A stretch of 64,000 nt of DNA from positions 4,752,749 through 4,816,748 of the forward strand of contig NC_050737.1 in assembly GCF_014529535.1 (NCBI RefSeq). Reading direction: 5' to 3'. The notes under the pieces were generated by a model. The model was not told the DNA's origin. It saw only the letters and a program-made list of their open reading frames with translations, and searched no databases. Positions 46,841 to 58,640 of the stretch are shown piece after piece. How positions within the stretch are numbered: the stretch's first letter is position 1; every line of letters begins with the position of its first letter. Position numbers and translations under genes: made by a program. This stretch comes from Bradysia coprophila. Taxonomy: Eukaryota; Arthropoda; Insecta; Diptera; Sciaridae.

Positions 46841-49800
46841 ATGGTGGTCAAAAAGAAACGACAAAGTGATCCACAAAATGATTCATCCACGGACTCGTCG
46901 GAGGAGAAGCAACAAGGTTCATGTGTGCACATAAACAAAGCGGTCGACATGAACAAGTTGCGTAAAGTGTTTAGAACTAAAAATGTGTTCGTCAATGACA
47001 TTTGCTCAGAGTGTACGAAAATAACGAATGGTACAACTAGTGCGGACACGGATGATAAGAACGAATTTGCTTACGATAAAACGTTATGGTTGTGTTTGAA
47101 TTGTGGCTCGCATTTGTGCGGTCGTTCGATAAACAAGCATGCCATTCTTCACTACAAGGTAACTTGCTTTTTAAGACAATTAGGCCTACGCCAGCCAGAT
47201 CACTGACCATCTCAATTTTTTATCACAAAATCACAACTAGACACCACATTCCGATTCACATGCAATAGTACTGAACACAACAACGTTAGATATCCACTGC
47301 TACGAATGCGACGCCGAAGTGTTCGTTAACACAAACAAAAAGCTCAAAGAATGTTCCGAATTCGTCAAAAAGGAGCTCAACAAAACGAAAGAGAAACTGG
47401 AAAATGTGCCGAATAACATACTGAACACCATTCGTCCGCTGTTGGAAGCAGTACCGGGCACCAGCATGTCTTCTCAAACAACCGTCATGAAATCGGCCGC
47501 TGTTGCTAACGCGGATTCATTGCCGCGTGTTCGTGGATTATCGAATTTGGGAAATACGTGCTTTTTCAATGCTGTCATGCAATGTCTAGCTCAAACGCCG
47601 TATTTGCTTACGGTTTTGAAAGGCGTTGTTCCTGGCGAAGAGTAAGTATATTTTATGCGTCGTGCTGTGCTGTGGTGTGATTAAATGCGTCGTAAAGTAT
47701 TCGAACTAGTTTGGACATTCTATGAAAGCTTTCCTTGAGTCGAAATCAGATGGTTGAAAATTTGTGGTGGAACGATGACACTCTGCAGTGTCGATTTGTC
47801 GGCTAATATTGTTTTCAGCGTTCAGCTAGTAAGACTGAAGAAATCTTTGAGAGCTCTTTCGTCGCCCTTTTATTCCCAATTACTAGCATTCCGAGTCTAG
47901 GTTAAAGTGTGTTCAGAGAAAGATTTTCCTGAAATTATAGTCGCCGTCACAGGAACTGTGCACAGATTTGAATAGTCAAAACCTTGACCGAATTGTCCCG
48001 AGAGGCTCTAAAAATATTTGCTATGTCAGAACTCCATAGGAAATTCAAAACCTACTAGAGATCGGTGAAGACAATGGAAATAAAGGGTTTGTCCATGGTC
48101 CTTCCATCTAAGACTCTAGACTGTAAAGAAACAAGACGACAAATGAAATGGCTCCTTGAGATATTTTGAACAAATTTCCAACGGTTTTAAACGGTTAATT
48201 TACTATCCTCGGTTGAGGTAAACAAAATTGCGTTAGACATCTCTTTCTCATTTCCCGTCGAAGTAGCCATTTGAAAGGAATTTAGTGAGATGATCCGTTA
48301 ACAAGTTATTTGGATCATCTTTCACACACACACACACACGCACACCTCTAAACGTCGCTAAACTAACTTATTTGTCCTATCGCTTAGATTTGTACTACCT
48401 GGAGGAACTCACGAAATAAAGGAGGGCGAATCGATATCACTGGCCAGCATTGGCGGAAAGTTAGGTCCCCAATCGGCATTAACGACTGAACTTGCCGACA
48501 CATTAGACGAACTGCAAAAAGCCGGTGGTGTTTTCAATCCGCGCCAACTGTTTCATTCACTGACCACCAAATGTCCACAATTTTCTGGTGGCGATCAGCA
48601 CGATTCTCACGAACTGCTGAGGCATCTTTTAGAGTCTGTTAGGTAAAGAGATCGATTCCATTCAATTGCAAACTTGTTTCAATTTCTTTATTGTGTTCAC
48701 AGAACCGACGATCTGAAACGGTATCAGAGGGTCATTCTAGAAGTCATTGGCTGGCGACGTAAAGAAGTCAATGTCAATGATTGTCCCGACGAAATCAAGC
48801 AAAAATGTAAATTCTACGGATTACAAGCGCAAAATCGCATACCAATACCCGATCAGGTGTTCCAAGGAAAGCTAGTATCCACTCTCGTCTGCCAAGATTG
48901 TTACCATACGTCGCCGCGCCAAGAACATTTTCTAGACATCTCCCTTCCAATTAACGTTGAAACTCCAAAGCCACCGCAACGACGGAAAAGCAGTCCGGAA
49001 CCGACGACAACGGTCCAAACACCATCCAAGCATCAACTCAAAAAGGAAAAGGAACGGGACAAAAAATTGAAACGCGCCCAACGGCATCACAACAACAAAG
49101 CGTCCACCAATTCGGATCCAGCAACGAAGAGTGACGAAAATTCGAGTAGCAATAATTACCGTTCGTCATCATCGTGCGAAGATGCCGAACAATCTGATGC
49201 GGATGTTGAGGACAATCTGATTGAGGATGTTCCGAAAAACGGTGCTTTAAACAATATAAATCGCGTGATTCCACCATTGTATGACACAAATGGTAATAAT
49301 GCAAACAGTCCCACATCGCCGGAGAAACGCGATGAATGTCCCGAGAATTCCAATAAGGATTCGGACGACGACGAAAATGGTACGACACCCCGAGGAAATT
49401 TTGTTTTTGATTTCGTTCTAACCGCGAATATGAATTTCATTACAGATTCTGGAATTGCCGCTAGTCCAACTAAGTCTGCTGTTGATGTGGATGAACGACC
49501 CGTTTCACGTTGTGACTTCGTATCCGATCTACCGGCTGGAGCAACCAAGTCTGCCGAGCCCGAATTCAACAATATTGTTGTCGAGGCGACCATCAGCACC
49601 GAAGGATGTGCCAAGCTGTTGCGACAACATTCCGATCGACTGGATGAAGTGCCCACCCAAGAAATGGAAGCAATGAAATTGACTCGAACCAAACGCATCC
49701 GCACCAACAGTGCGCTCGAATGGAGTTCGACAATAGCGCCTCGGTATGCATGTGAAGACAATGAATGCTCCATACAATCATGTTTGAACAATTTCACTGC

Positions 49801-50512
49801 AACTGAATTGATGAGCGGTAACAATAAGGTTGGCTGTGACAAATGCACCGAATTGTTCAATGGCAAGGGTGGCAAAACATACAACACAAACGCAACGAAA
49901 CAATTTCTAATTTCTAGTCCGCCAGCCGTGCTCATATTGCATTTAAAGCGGTTTCAAGTCTATCCGCGCTACATGTTCCGAAAGTTGCAGAAAACCGTCA
50001 CATTTCCATTCGTTCTCGATCTAGCGCCATTCTGTGCGGTCAAAGTGAAAACGTTGCCAAACGTTAAGCGGACGCAGAAAAAGTTGCTATATTCGTTGTA
50101 CGGCATCGTTGAACATTCGGGCGGTATGCATGGTGGTCACTACACGGCATATGTAAAAGTGCGAGCCAAATTGACCCCAGACGATCCGCGTTGGCAATTC
50201 CTTCCGCAAGGATGCAAAGCCGAAATGCAACAGAAGAGCGAAGAGCAAACGGAAAAAGTGGAACGGAATGAAAGCAAGAGCCGTAACAATCATGCTCGTC
50301 ATTACGACCATGATGACAGCGATGATTCCGTATCGTCTGCTTCATCGTTTGACCAGTGCGAAGGAGCTGTGGGCGGTACGGATGATCCGGATGATGTTGC
50401 GCCACCGCCGGGCAAATGGTACTATGTTTCTGATAGTCATGTACAAGAAGCATCCGAGGATCGTGTGTTGAATGCTCAAGCCTATTTGCTATTCTACGAA
50501 CGAATTTACTAA
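46841..50512 (+). CDS. USP16: Ubiquitin carboxyl-terminal hydrolase, USP16/45 type
   Basis: Cysteine deubiquitinase; vertebrate USP16 removes ubiquitin from histone H2A and USP45 acts in DNA repair. Insects have one gene for the pair. Exons 46841-47158, 47241-47641, 48388-48642 and 48703-50512 (TAA), phases agree; about 927 aa. Domains: an N-terminal ZnF-UBP (residues about 27-135, with CSEC, CLNCGSHLCGR, H-rich NKHAILHYK and CYECD); the catalytic Cys box RGLSNLGNTCFFNAVMQCLA (Cys about 213); QHDSHELLRHLLE; zinc ribbons CQDC and CDKC; the His box HSGGMHGGHYTAYV (His about 804) and WYYVSDSHVQEAS. A long low-complexity Ser/Asp/Asn-rich insert (nt 48970-49740) splits the catalytic domain, as in USP16. 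The MVVKKKRQ start follows an in-frame-free 5' UTR and an acceptor. Confidence 0.93.
48323..48345. repeat. (CA)n microsatellite in USP intron 2
   Basis: About eleven CA units with one G interruption, near the 3' end of the 746-bp intron 47642-48387. Confidence 0.9.
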
Positions 50513-52307
50513 AGTGCATGGATATTTGGATTGCACTCTGTTCCACTTTGTTTTTGAATATACCGTACCGTTCCGAAAGTTCTAAGAAATACCTTCGCTC
50601 CCGCTCACAATTCACCCAGTTCTAAACCGTACGTATACTCAACTCATGCAAATCGTCGATGTACATAAATAATTTCGGCTATCATGCCACTCAATCCAAT
50701 GCATGGGTATAACACTTCAACATGAAAAATGTTCTAAGGTCGTAAATGAAACGAGCAAATTAAAGAAAAAAATTAGAAAATTATTTTCAGCAAAAAGGTT
50801 ATCGACTGATGTAAACCTTAACGTAGATACAATTCAAGAGACGACAAAGTATTTGGATTGAGTTGTGATAATCGATAAGAGAGAGAGAGAGAGAGAGAGG
50901 GCTCGACGACAATTTACCTTCTTCGGTTCGTTTTTATTTTTATTTTGTTTTTTTAACCCATGGCGGCCACAATTTTTTTTTGTCTTCCATGCGGTAGTGT
51001 CGTTTAAGTAAACATTTTATGCAGTTCGGTTTGGTCATTGTAAAATTGCGTAAAATATTTGTTTCAAATTTGAGTAAAAGAAATGGAAAGAAAAATTGCT
51101 ATTTAGGGTAGCGTGTACTATAAATATATCGAATTGTAATTGCAAATTGATTAAAATCAAATAAAATAACCAAAAAGTTGAACTTTTTTGTGTCAATAAT
51201 TACCTCTTTGTCGACTTTTTTTGGTGTCGGAAGCGAGTTGTTTGAGAGGAACTGTTACCATACCATGACATTTATTACTTCCTTTATGACTATTACCATT
51301 TGTATCTTTACTATCATCCTATTTGCGACGGCAATGAGTCTACTGCCCACCTTTCTTCCAATTTTAGAAAATTTAATCGACACAATCTGTTTGAAAACCA
51401 TTTGTGCTCCATTCAGCTGCGTCCTACAAGTTGGCGTCACAATTGAAAATTCGCTGTTTTGCTGAATTTTAGCTTATCGTGGCATGGGTGTATGTATGGC
51501 CTAGAGTCTACGGACATGGGCAAATCCCATAAAGGCATTCGTCCATGATCTGACACTTGCTTTATGTGCAGAAGTTACATACTCTGAAGGTTATTGGCTT
51601 CAGTCAGTTGCGTAATGGAGTAACTGTGCAACAATTAAAATCTGCTTCATTATTCTGTCAACATTAGGGTCGTTGCAAGACTACAGTACTGCCTGTTACT
51701 TTAGTTTTTCGTCCTAGGTCAAAATGAAATTGTAATGGCAGCGAAGTTATTCTCAGGACAAGTGTCAAATTTGGAAGCTTTAGTGATAAGAGCTACAGAT
51801 AGAACCAGTTCTTCGTCTGTTCTATACGAAAGGGACAATAGGATTACATTAGTTGTCTGACTTCAAATGTGGCACCATCAAGAAAAATGGACAGACGCCA
51901 GGCACATCATATCCTCTGTTACTTATTTTGATCTAAGTATTTTCAACAGATTAATGAAGAAGAAGAATCTGTAACTTTATTAGTTGAGGAGAGTTATGCA
52001 CTAACCGTCACAAAAAGACATCTATAATATCTGACAAGTCGAGCCATCAACATCGCCGTAAGTATAACCTATCATGTTCGACAACGTAGACTGGGCCCTA
52101 AGTTTTACAATTTGCTTAAAATTAGTGGAATTCTAAGAAAATTTAGAAATACCAGAAAATATCTTTATTCCCTATCGACGTTATCGTATTACTTCATATT
52201 GAGAATTTGATTTTTTTCACAAGTAAATCTGGTATGATCGACAATAATAGCTCGCAATTAGAGATCACTTATAAGAATCAGACATAGAGGTATTGAATAT
52301 GATTCTT
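50513..52307. other. 3' flank of USP gene and non-coding DNA
   Basis: Contains a (GA)n run at 50879-50898. The 95-codon hydrophobic frame at 51178-51465 has no homologue I recognise and lacks a supporting context. An AATGAAGAAGAAGAATCTG tail-like stretch near 51955 may be a retroelement end, but the coding part is not recognisable. Confidence 0.45.
50879..50898. repeat. (GA)n microsatellite
   Basis: Ten uninterrupted GA units about 370 bp after the USP stop codon. Confidence 0.95.
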
Positions 52308-52977
52308 CAGGCTCGGACTGGCTCAAAAAAGCCCTTCGGGGAAAAAGTCAAAAGGTTCGGGCGACTTTTCCCAATTAGGCCCTCGATTCGTATGACTGAT
52401 TAATATTGTGTAACTTACACAGTGTAAGTCAATCACAGAGTTCCGCCACGCCACACGGACAATTGGGACATTTTTGCCTAGGGCGTAGCGATTTGGCGGT
52501 GCAAAACTTTAAAAGGAAAAAAAGATTGGGGAAATAACTCAGGGAAAATTTTTCGAGTGTAATATAAAAATGTGTAACTAACGAAAAATTTATTTAAAAA
52601 AAGTCGCTCACTTCGCTTGCTATTGAAAGAATACAAATTTTGATCCGGAGAGGCCTTTCTGTTAATTTTTTTTTTCCATTTCCAATCAAAATTAACAGAA
52701 AGGCCTCAGTAGGAAAATTTTGATTGGAAAACAACGAAAAATTAAGAGAAAGGCCTTAGTAGAAGAATTTCGATTGTAAATCGAAAAAACTAACAGAAAG
52801 GCCTCAGTGGAAAATTTTTTGATTGGAAATTAAAGATTTTGCCTGTGTTCCCTAAAAGGGGCTTCATTTGTTTGAACAATAAATGGTTAATAAAAAGCCC
52901 TGTCTGGACTTCGCCCGACTAAGGCAAAAGGCCCTTCGGGAATCGCCCGAACGACCAGTATGGCCAGTCCGGGTCTG
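52308..52977. mobile_element. Inverted-repeat DNA element with internal tandem repeat (670 bp)
   Basis: Left CAGGCTCGGACTGGC and right GGCCAGTCCGGGTCTG are inverted copies; both ends also carry CCCTTCGGG and TTCGGGCGA blocks. Three tandem units of about 48 bp sit inside (52689-52835), each starting TTAACAGAAAGGCCT or close to it, with a further inverted AGGCCTTTCTGTTAATTTT at 52650. No clear target duplication and no transposase. Related ends are at 32789 and perhaps 9553. Confidence 0.7.
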
Positions 52978-54079
52978 ACTATATTCCCTTAATTGATCTT
53001 CATGAACCATGTATTTAAAAAAAATTGCCTAACGAGAGTGAAGAATAATGATTAGTCTGTCGGGGTCACCAATTTGCGCAATGTTTAAAAATTACGATCG
53101 CGAAATTTTAATAGAAGCTTTCTCTTGTGGTATAGTCTGCTCTTTATTAGGATGAAACTGCTCATGCGGTGTGTGCAATATGCATCAATTTTGTTGGAGA
53201 ACTCTATAAATTGTCCCATGTAAAAAATTTTATTAAGTAAAAGGTGCTTACAGAGTACCTGAATCGGAATAATGTTTCACCAAAGAGCGACTGCACCAAC
53301 AACAAAAAGAAGGCAACACAAAAAGATGGACACCGTTTTGCTTTCATCATTTAACCGTGTAGAATCAAGAAATTAAAACTAATTTTTATGCATTCGATAT
53401 GGTAGATACGGTTTGATGAAACCCGATACTGTGAAATCAAGAAGAGAAAAAAAAAACCTTAAAACTACTCGATGGTCATACAACAAAAAAAAAAATCTTT
53501 TGTTGTTTCATTCATTCATTCATTCATTTACCTCGATTGTCTTCATCGTGCATGCTCACTCGTATGCATTCAAATATTACAGCGTATATGCATGGAAAAT
53601 ATTATGAGGATCAAAATGTTATAGTACGAAGCTCTATATTGCTCGTTTCATTTTTCGTTCTTTCAGTTATAAAATATATATATTTTCGTTTTACACTTAT
53701 GGGATACTTAATGCAATTTTATCATAAGAAAAATACCCTTGGCACGGTGAATGTGGCTGACGATGACGAGAAGAATGCTGTTGCTGTTAATTCATTATTA
53801 GTGCAGGTATATTATACTCAGCATAAATGTCGGCTTTTGTTGTGATGTGCCCATGTGATGTACGTTTAAAGGTAAAGCAAATGGTCTTAAAACCAAAATA
53901 TAGCGGTACAGACGTTGTCAACATTTTTTTTTTGTAGTAACGAAATCATTGTCAGCATACTAAAATATTCTACAATTATTCGATGCTGATAATGAGGTTG
54001 TTATCAAAAATGTACAGAAAACTTGTCGCATTCGGCTCGTCGTGCAAACCTACTAGTCAAAAGATAATGTTTGTAAGCA
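52978..54079. other. Non-coding spacer
   Basis: Includes an (ATTC)n run at 53510-53527. Frames at 53413-53607 and 53537-53845 (+) show no domain. Confidence 0.45.
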
Positions 54080-54205
54080 GGTACGGAATGACAGAGCACT
54101 GAAACGGGACAGTGTATCAAACACATTTTGGCACTGTAAAAAAATCTGGAAAAATTCATCATACAAAATAGTACTCTTGAAGTGCGTTGGTTACAGATAT
54201 TTTTT
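54080..54205 (-). repeat. Inverted copy of the 58-kb repeat family
   Basis: Read on the minus strand: AACCAACGCACTTCAAGAG, TACTATTTTGTATGA, TTCCAGATTTTTTTACAGTG and GATACACTGTCCCGTTTCAG. The same blocks occur in the same order in the direct copies at 58140-58640. Confidence 0.75.
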
Positions 54206-54468
54206 GGCACTGCCATCAACTTAATTTTGGTACCGGGAATTAGTGCGCGAATTCTGCTTTCACATAGTTGAAAAATTCCTTGTTTAATCCATAACCTATC
54301 CGGGGTGTCGAAACCACTACTAGATTAGATGCAGTTCCATTAAGGTTGCTTCGAGAATAACGTTACAAATTTTGAGCTATTTCAAAACAAAATTTCCACG
54401 GGATCGGTCATGGAATGCGGCCATTTGTGATAGATTTGTGAATTGGTCCAAATTGGAAATTTTATTTA

Positions 54469-54658
54469 CAGTTAACTCCAACCAAATTTGTGCTTTGCAG
54501 CTGGTCTACTCATACAACCTCACTATCTTAATACGTGTTTTATCACTACCACACTCGTATATGACTATTAACCTCGTATAAACACGCATAAGGCAGTGAG
54601 GTTTTATGGGTGGACCAGCTGATGCCAATTTCGTCATAAATTTGATTGGGGTTAACTG
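54469..54658. mobile_element. Tc1/mariner-like MITE (190 bp)
   Basis: Begins CAGTTAACTCCAACCAAATT and ends with GGGGTTAACTG, flanked by TA on each side. Inner GCAGCTGGTC pairs with GGACCAGCTG. The CAGCTG(A/G)TCC inner block resembles the element at 19996-20225, suggesting a related family. Confidence 0.7.
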
Positions 54659-57600
54659 TACCAAATTTTACCGAAAAGTTTCGTAAATTGTGTCAATCAA
54701 TTCCAACTCCCTGTAAATGAGATTCGGTAAACCAAAGCACGGGTAATATAAAAGAGTATTGCCTTAATCTAATCCAATATGTTTCCACACCTTTTTATTC
54801 TTCATATCACTGTAAAATTACCATTAAAGCTGCTAAGGGTATTATTGGTATCAAAATACTATACTCTATTTGACGTGGTAATAAAATCTCTATTACCCTG
54901 TCAGGTGCTTTCGGTAAACTAATATGCAAGTTCCCGGATCTCGAAATGTTGTACACCTCTGCTTGCTTATAACACACATATCATTACCGACACCGTACAT
55001 AATTATTTCAGAGAAATAATCTTGCTAAGGAAAAAATAAAAAAAACTTCATCCATTCTTCATTGAAGATTATGTTTTTCATCCGATCGAAACGAATCAAT
55101 AATAAGTACAAATAAGAATAAGAACTCGTATATGATACGGTATGATAAAGTGCAGTGTGCATTTTTTTAGGAAACCAAGAATGACTGTTAGGTGAGTTTA
55201 CGTATTCGTTGGAAAATTTTCTTTCAATTTTGATAGTAGGACCGCTTAAGTCAAGTCTTTAATAAGCGGGACGCTAACGTTATATGAATCATTGCACACA
55301 CTTAGTGATTGCCAAACAAATTTCCATTTAAAACCAAAAATTAGATGAGTTTTTTTTGCACTTGCAGTTTATTATAGAAATAAATCCCTGGACTCCAATT
55401 AGTCAAGTTGTTCGAAAAATTTTCCCACTTTAACATTTTACCATTAGACTGATAAAATCGTTTTTAGTTCTCCAAGAACGCTTGTTATTAGTCTTATCTC
55501 TAAAGAATAATTAATTGACTCTTTATGTATCGTAAAGTTTTTTTTTTCTTTCCTTTTCGATTAAGAAACCGAAAAGATAAAACACAATTCACTTGAGGTA
55601 CGAATTAGAGGGAGTTTCATTTCTTCTTTTTGGTTTCTCGGCTATATTACATTCGGACAAAATTATTCAAAATTTTGGTTATTCATGCCGATAAATAATC
55701 GCTTTTGTGTTTATGGATATGGATATTCGGTTTCTAGCTACTTTGTTAAGCTGATCTCAAGGTTTTGATTATTCATTGATTCTACACGTTTTTTTAAAAA
55801 TCGATTTCTTAAATAAATTGTTATGTAGATGTCCGATCCTCACATATGTCTTCTACTTAAGTTGTCAGTACGCAACGCGTGGAAATTTAAATTTATTGTC
55901 GTGTTGCTCTTACAACGTGATTTTTTTTTTTGCGAAAATTAACTTTGATACGAAGAAAAAGCTTAGAAATGTTGTTGGAGTTGTATATTTGCGGCTGACA
56001 CTTGCTTTAACTTTTCATTATTTTCAATACAAAGCCAAGATGTATAGAACTAACTATGAGCAACATTTGTAGACTTTCAAGTTAATAGAGTAGAGGTCAT
56101 GCCCTGAATTCATTTAAACTGGCTTATGTCCGTAACTATACCTGTTACGGACGACTATGTAATAAATGACAAGCTCTTCCTAATGATATATATCAAAAAG
56201 CATGTTAACAAAATAAGGTAAGATATTTGAAATACGTGAGAGAAGAAGAATTATTAAAAACAATAAAGGTGCTACCCAATTGAGGTAGGTTTCTTTAACA
56301 CACAATTAAAAATCTTAAAATTTTAGTATTTGACTAACAAATGAAGTAATAGACCCAATAGTAAAACTGCAGAAACGATTCCCGTCTGTGAAAGATTAAA
56401 TCAACTCCAATTGTTTAATGGTGATTTACATAGCCATTTCCCCATGTACTCAACATTCTAACATTTTAAGGTAAATGTATATTCCAAGAACTATTCATCA
56501 ACACAATTTATGTGCAGAGCATGTCGATCGGAAATTTTAATTTTCATGCCTTTTTGGTATGCTTCCAAATTAACTCAACCGGAAAAAAATTGTCTCCACT
56601 CCAATTGATCATTAGCAATCAATTTGTTGTTTAGTTAAAGCTTATACCTAATTAATGCAGTTTACTTCGATCGAGACGTCGATAAAATCTTGAGCTTATC
56701 AATATAAATTTTAAAATGTTTTTTTTTCCTGAAATCCATTTAATAAAATAATTTAACCAAAATAAAAGAAAAAAGTACGTTATCTGAATTGTTGAGCCAG
56801 CCATTTATTCTTCTCATTCCAGTTCTTTATCTACCGCAATAATTTTGTATTGAGGGGCTAGTAATGTGCTTAACGTTTCAGAAACTCTTCTACTATCGAC
56901 AACGACAACAAAAATAAACAAGAAGGTCTGACTACAGTTCTCCTATAAAATCAAAAGCTATGTTAGAACTAATGAAGTAAAAGATTTTTCATTTTACACT
57001 AAGCGGAACTTTAAACAAATAGGCTTTCGTTTTCAATTGACTGATTCCTGGGCTCAATATTTTGAAAATAAATTACCTAAGGTGGGGATTCTTCCTTCCG
57101 GCAATTTTGCGTAATTGTTGGCAGTTGGCACATTGATTTTTAGAGATTTACATAATCCCAAATATTAGACCCTGGCATTAAACTCGCAAAATGTGAAGCT
57201 TTTTTAATGTATGTCGCTCTGATTTCCTTTTACTTCACCTAGTTATTATATAAAATGGAATTTATACTTGGTGGGTACACAATTGACGAAAGTGACAATC
57301 CCCTCGTTTTATATTCAGCTTCAGATCTTTGATACTTATTTATAGTAGCGTTGGTATTAATTTTGTATATATCAAATCCAACGATTAGTTTTTATTGATG
57401 AAGCATACCAACGTTTTAAAACGGATCCAGCCAACACAAGCATAATATATACACCTATACCCATATTATATACGAACATTATATATAGATTTATATAGAT
57501 TGAAAGCAATTAAGTTAATTAAAACTGCCACTGCGAGCCGGCATTTTGCCAGCTAAACATCAAAGGAGAATCAAAATGCAATCAACATTTATGTACTTCC

Positions 57601-58139
57601 ATACATTTTATAAAAAAAAAACATAAAAAGATTAAAATCTAACATAATTAAACAAATTGTTTAAATTTGTCTGCCGTTTTTATCAATCATTTTTCAAAAA
57701 AAAAGTTTTTGTTTATAAAAATGTTTTTTTTTGCGCTTGGTGATCGAAATGTTTCTCAATATTTTCCTTCCTTTTTTTTCTGAATTAAACAAAAGATAAA
57801 GGTTAAATGCAATTTTTATGTTTCGTTTATTTTGCCGGTTGCGATTTAATTGATACGTTTTTTATATGAATTTTATTATTAAAAAAAATTATCGAAAACA
57901 TTTTGAAATGTTTCATGAAGAGTATTTTTGTTATTGTATACATAAGCAGCATCTCTTCACGTTTTATTGCAAGTGAAACATTTTCTTCAGAAGACAATGA
58001 ACAGACTTGAAGAGTATAGTATGGCTGCTGGGGGCGAATACCCCTCACGATCAAATTCGTATGATGTGTCCTAATACGAGGAAATTCTAACATAGATGGA
58101 ACATCGAAATTTTCGATAGTTTTTCTAAAAACGAAATTA
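54659..58139. other. Gene-free AT-rich region
   Basis: No gene recognised. Contains the first copy of a 226-bp dispersed repeat (56949-57173). The 98-codon frame at 55776-56072 and the 120-codon minus frame at 57827-58189 look like chance frames; the latter overlaps the repeat family. Confidence 0.5.
56949..57173 (+). repeat. Dispersed 226-bp repeat, copy A
   Basis: Same orientation and over 90 percent identical by eye to 60838-61064. Shared landmarks: TTAGAACTAATGAAGTAAAA, GTGGGGATTCTTCCTTCCGG, CGTAATTGTTGGCAG and ATAATCCCAAATATTAGACC. Confidence 0.85.
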
Positions 58140-58640
58140 CCTGTGATCAACGCACTGCAAGCATGAGTGATCGCAGTGACAGCTGTCAAATAGATTACTA
58201 CTTTGTATGAAAATTATTCCAGATATTTTTACAGTGTAAAAATTTGTTTGATACTCTGCCCAGTTTCAGTACTCAATTTAAAGTACAACTCATGTTTCTG
58301 TGACCAACGCACTTCAAGCAAAAGTGCTTCGAGTGACAGCTGCCAAATGGAGTACTATTTTGTGTGAAATTTTTTTCCAGAGATTTTTACAGTGACAAAA
58401 TTTGTTCGATACACTGTCCCGGTTCAGAACTCTACCACTCATGCTAGAAATGCGTTGCTGTGACGCATTGAATAAAAACTGTTGTTATTGTCTGTCTGTT
58501 TCGTAGTACTGCCACAGAAAACGTTTGCTCTTCATAATTTTACCCTGAACCAACGCACCTCAAGCAAACGTGTTCAGGGCTGCTTAATAGAGTACTATTT
58601 TGTATGAAATTGTGTTTTTCTTTTACAGTGTTTTACAGTT
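58140..58640 (+). repeat. Three tandem copies of a 160-240 bp repeat
   Basis: Copies begin at about 58140, 58302 and 58552, each with a CAACGCAC(T/C)(G/T)CAAGCA head, a GTGACAGCTG(T/C)CAAAT block (diverged in copy 3), GAGTACTATTTTGT(A/G)TGAAA and a TTTTTACAGTG tail; the first two also share GATAC(A/T)CTG(T/C)CC. A fourth, inverted copy lies at 54080-54205. Confidence 0.75.

Noticed and set aside
49156-49935. 259-codon frame on the minus strand
   Set aside because: Shadow of the USP16/45 coding exon on the opposite strand.
51178-51465. Hydrophobic 95-codon frame that could be a small membrane protein
   Set aside because: Starts from a non-ATG codon, no family resemblance, T-rich composition makes hydrophobic residues likely by chance.
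57827-58189. 120-codon open frame, minus strand
   Set aside because: Its upstream end lies in the 58-kb repeat family; the rest is low-complexity Ile/Lys/Asn; no domain.
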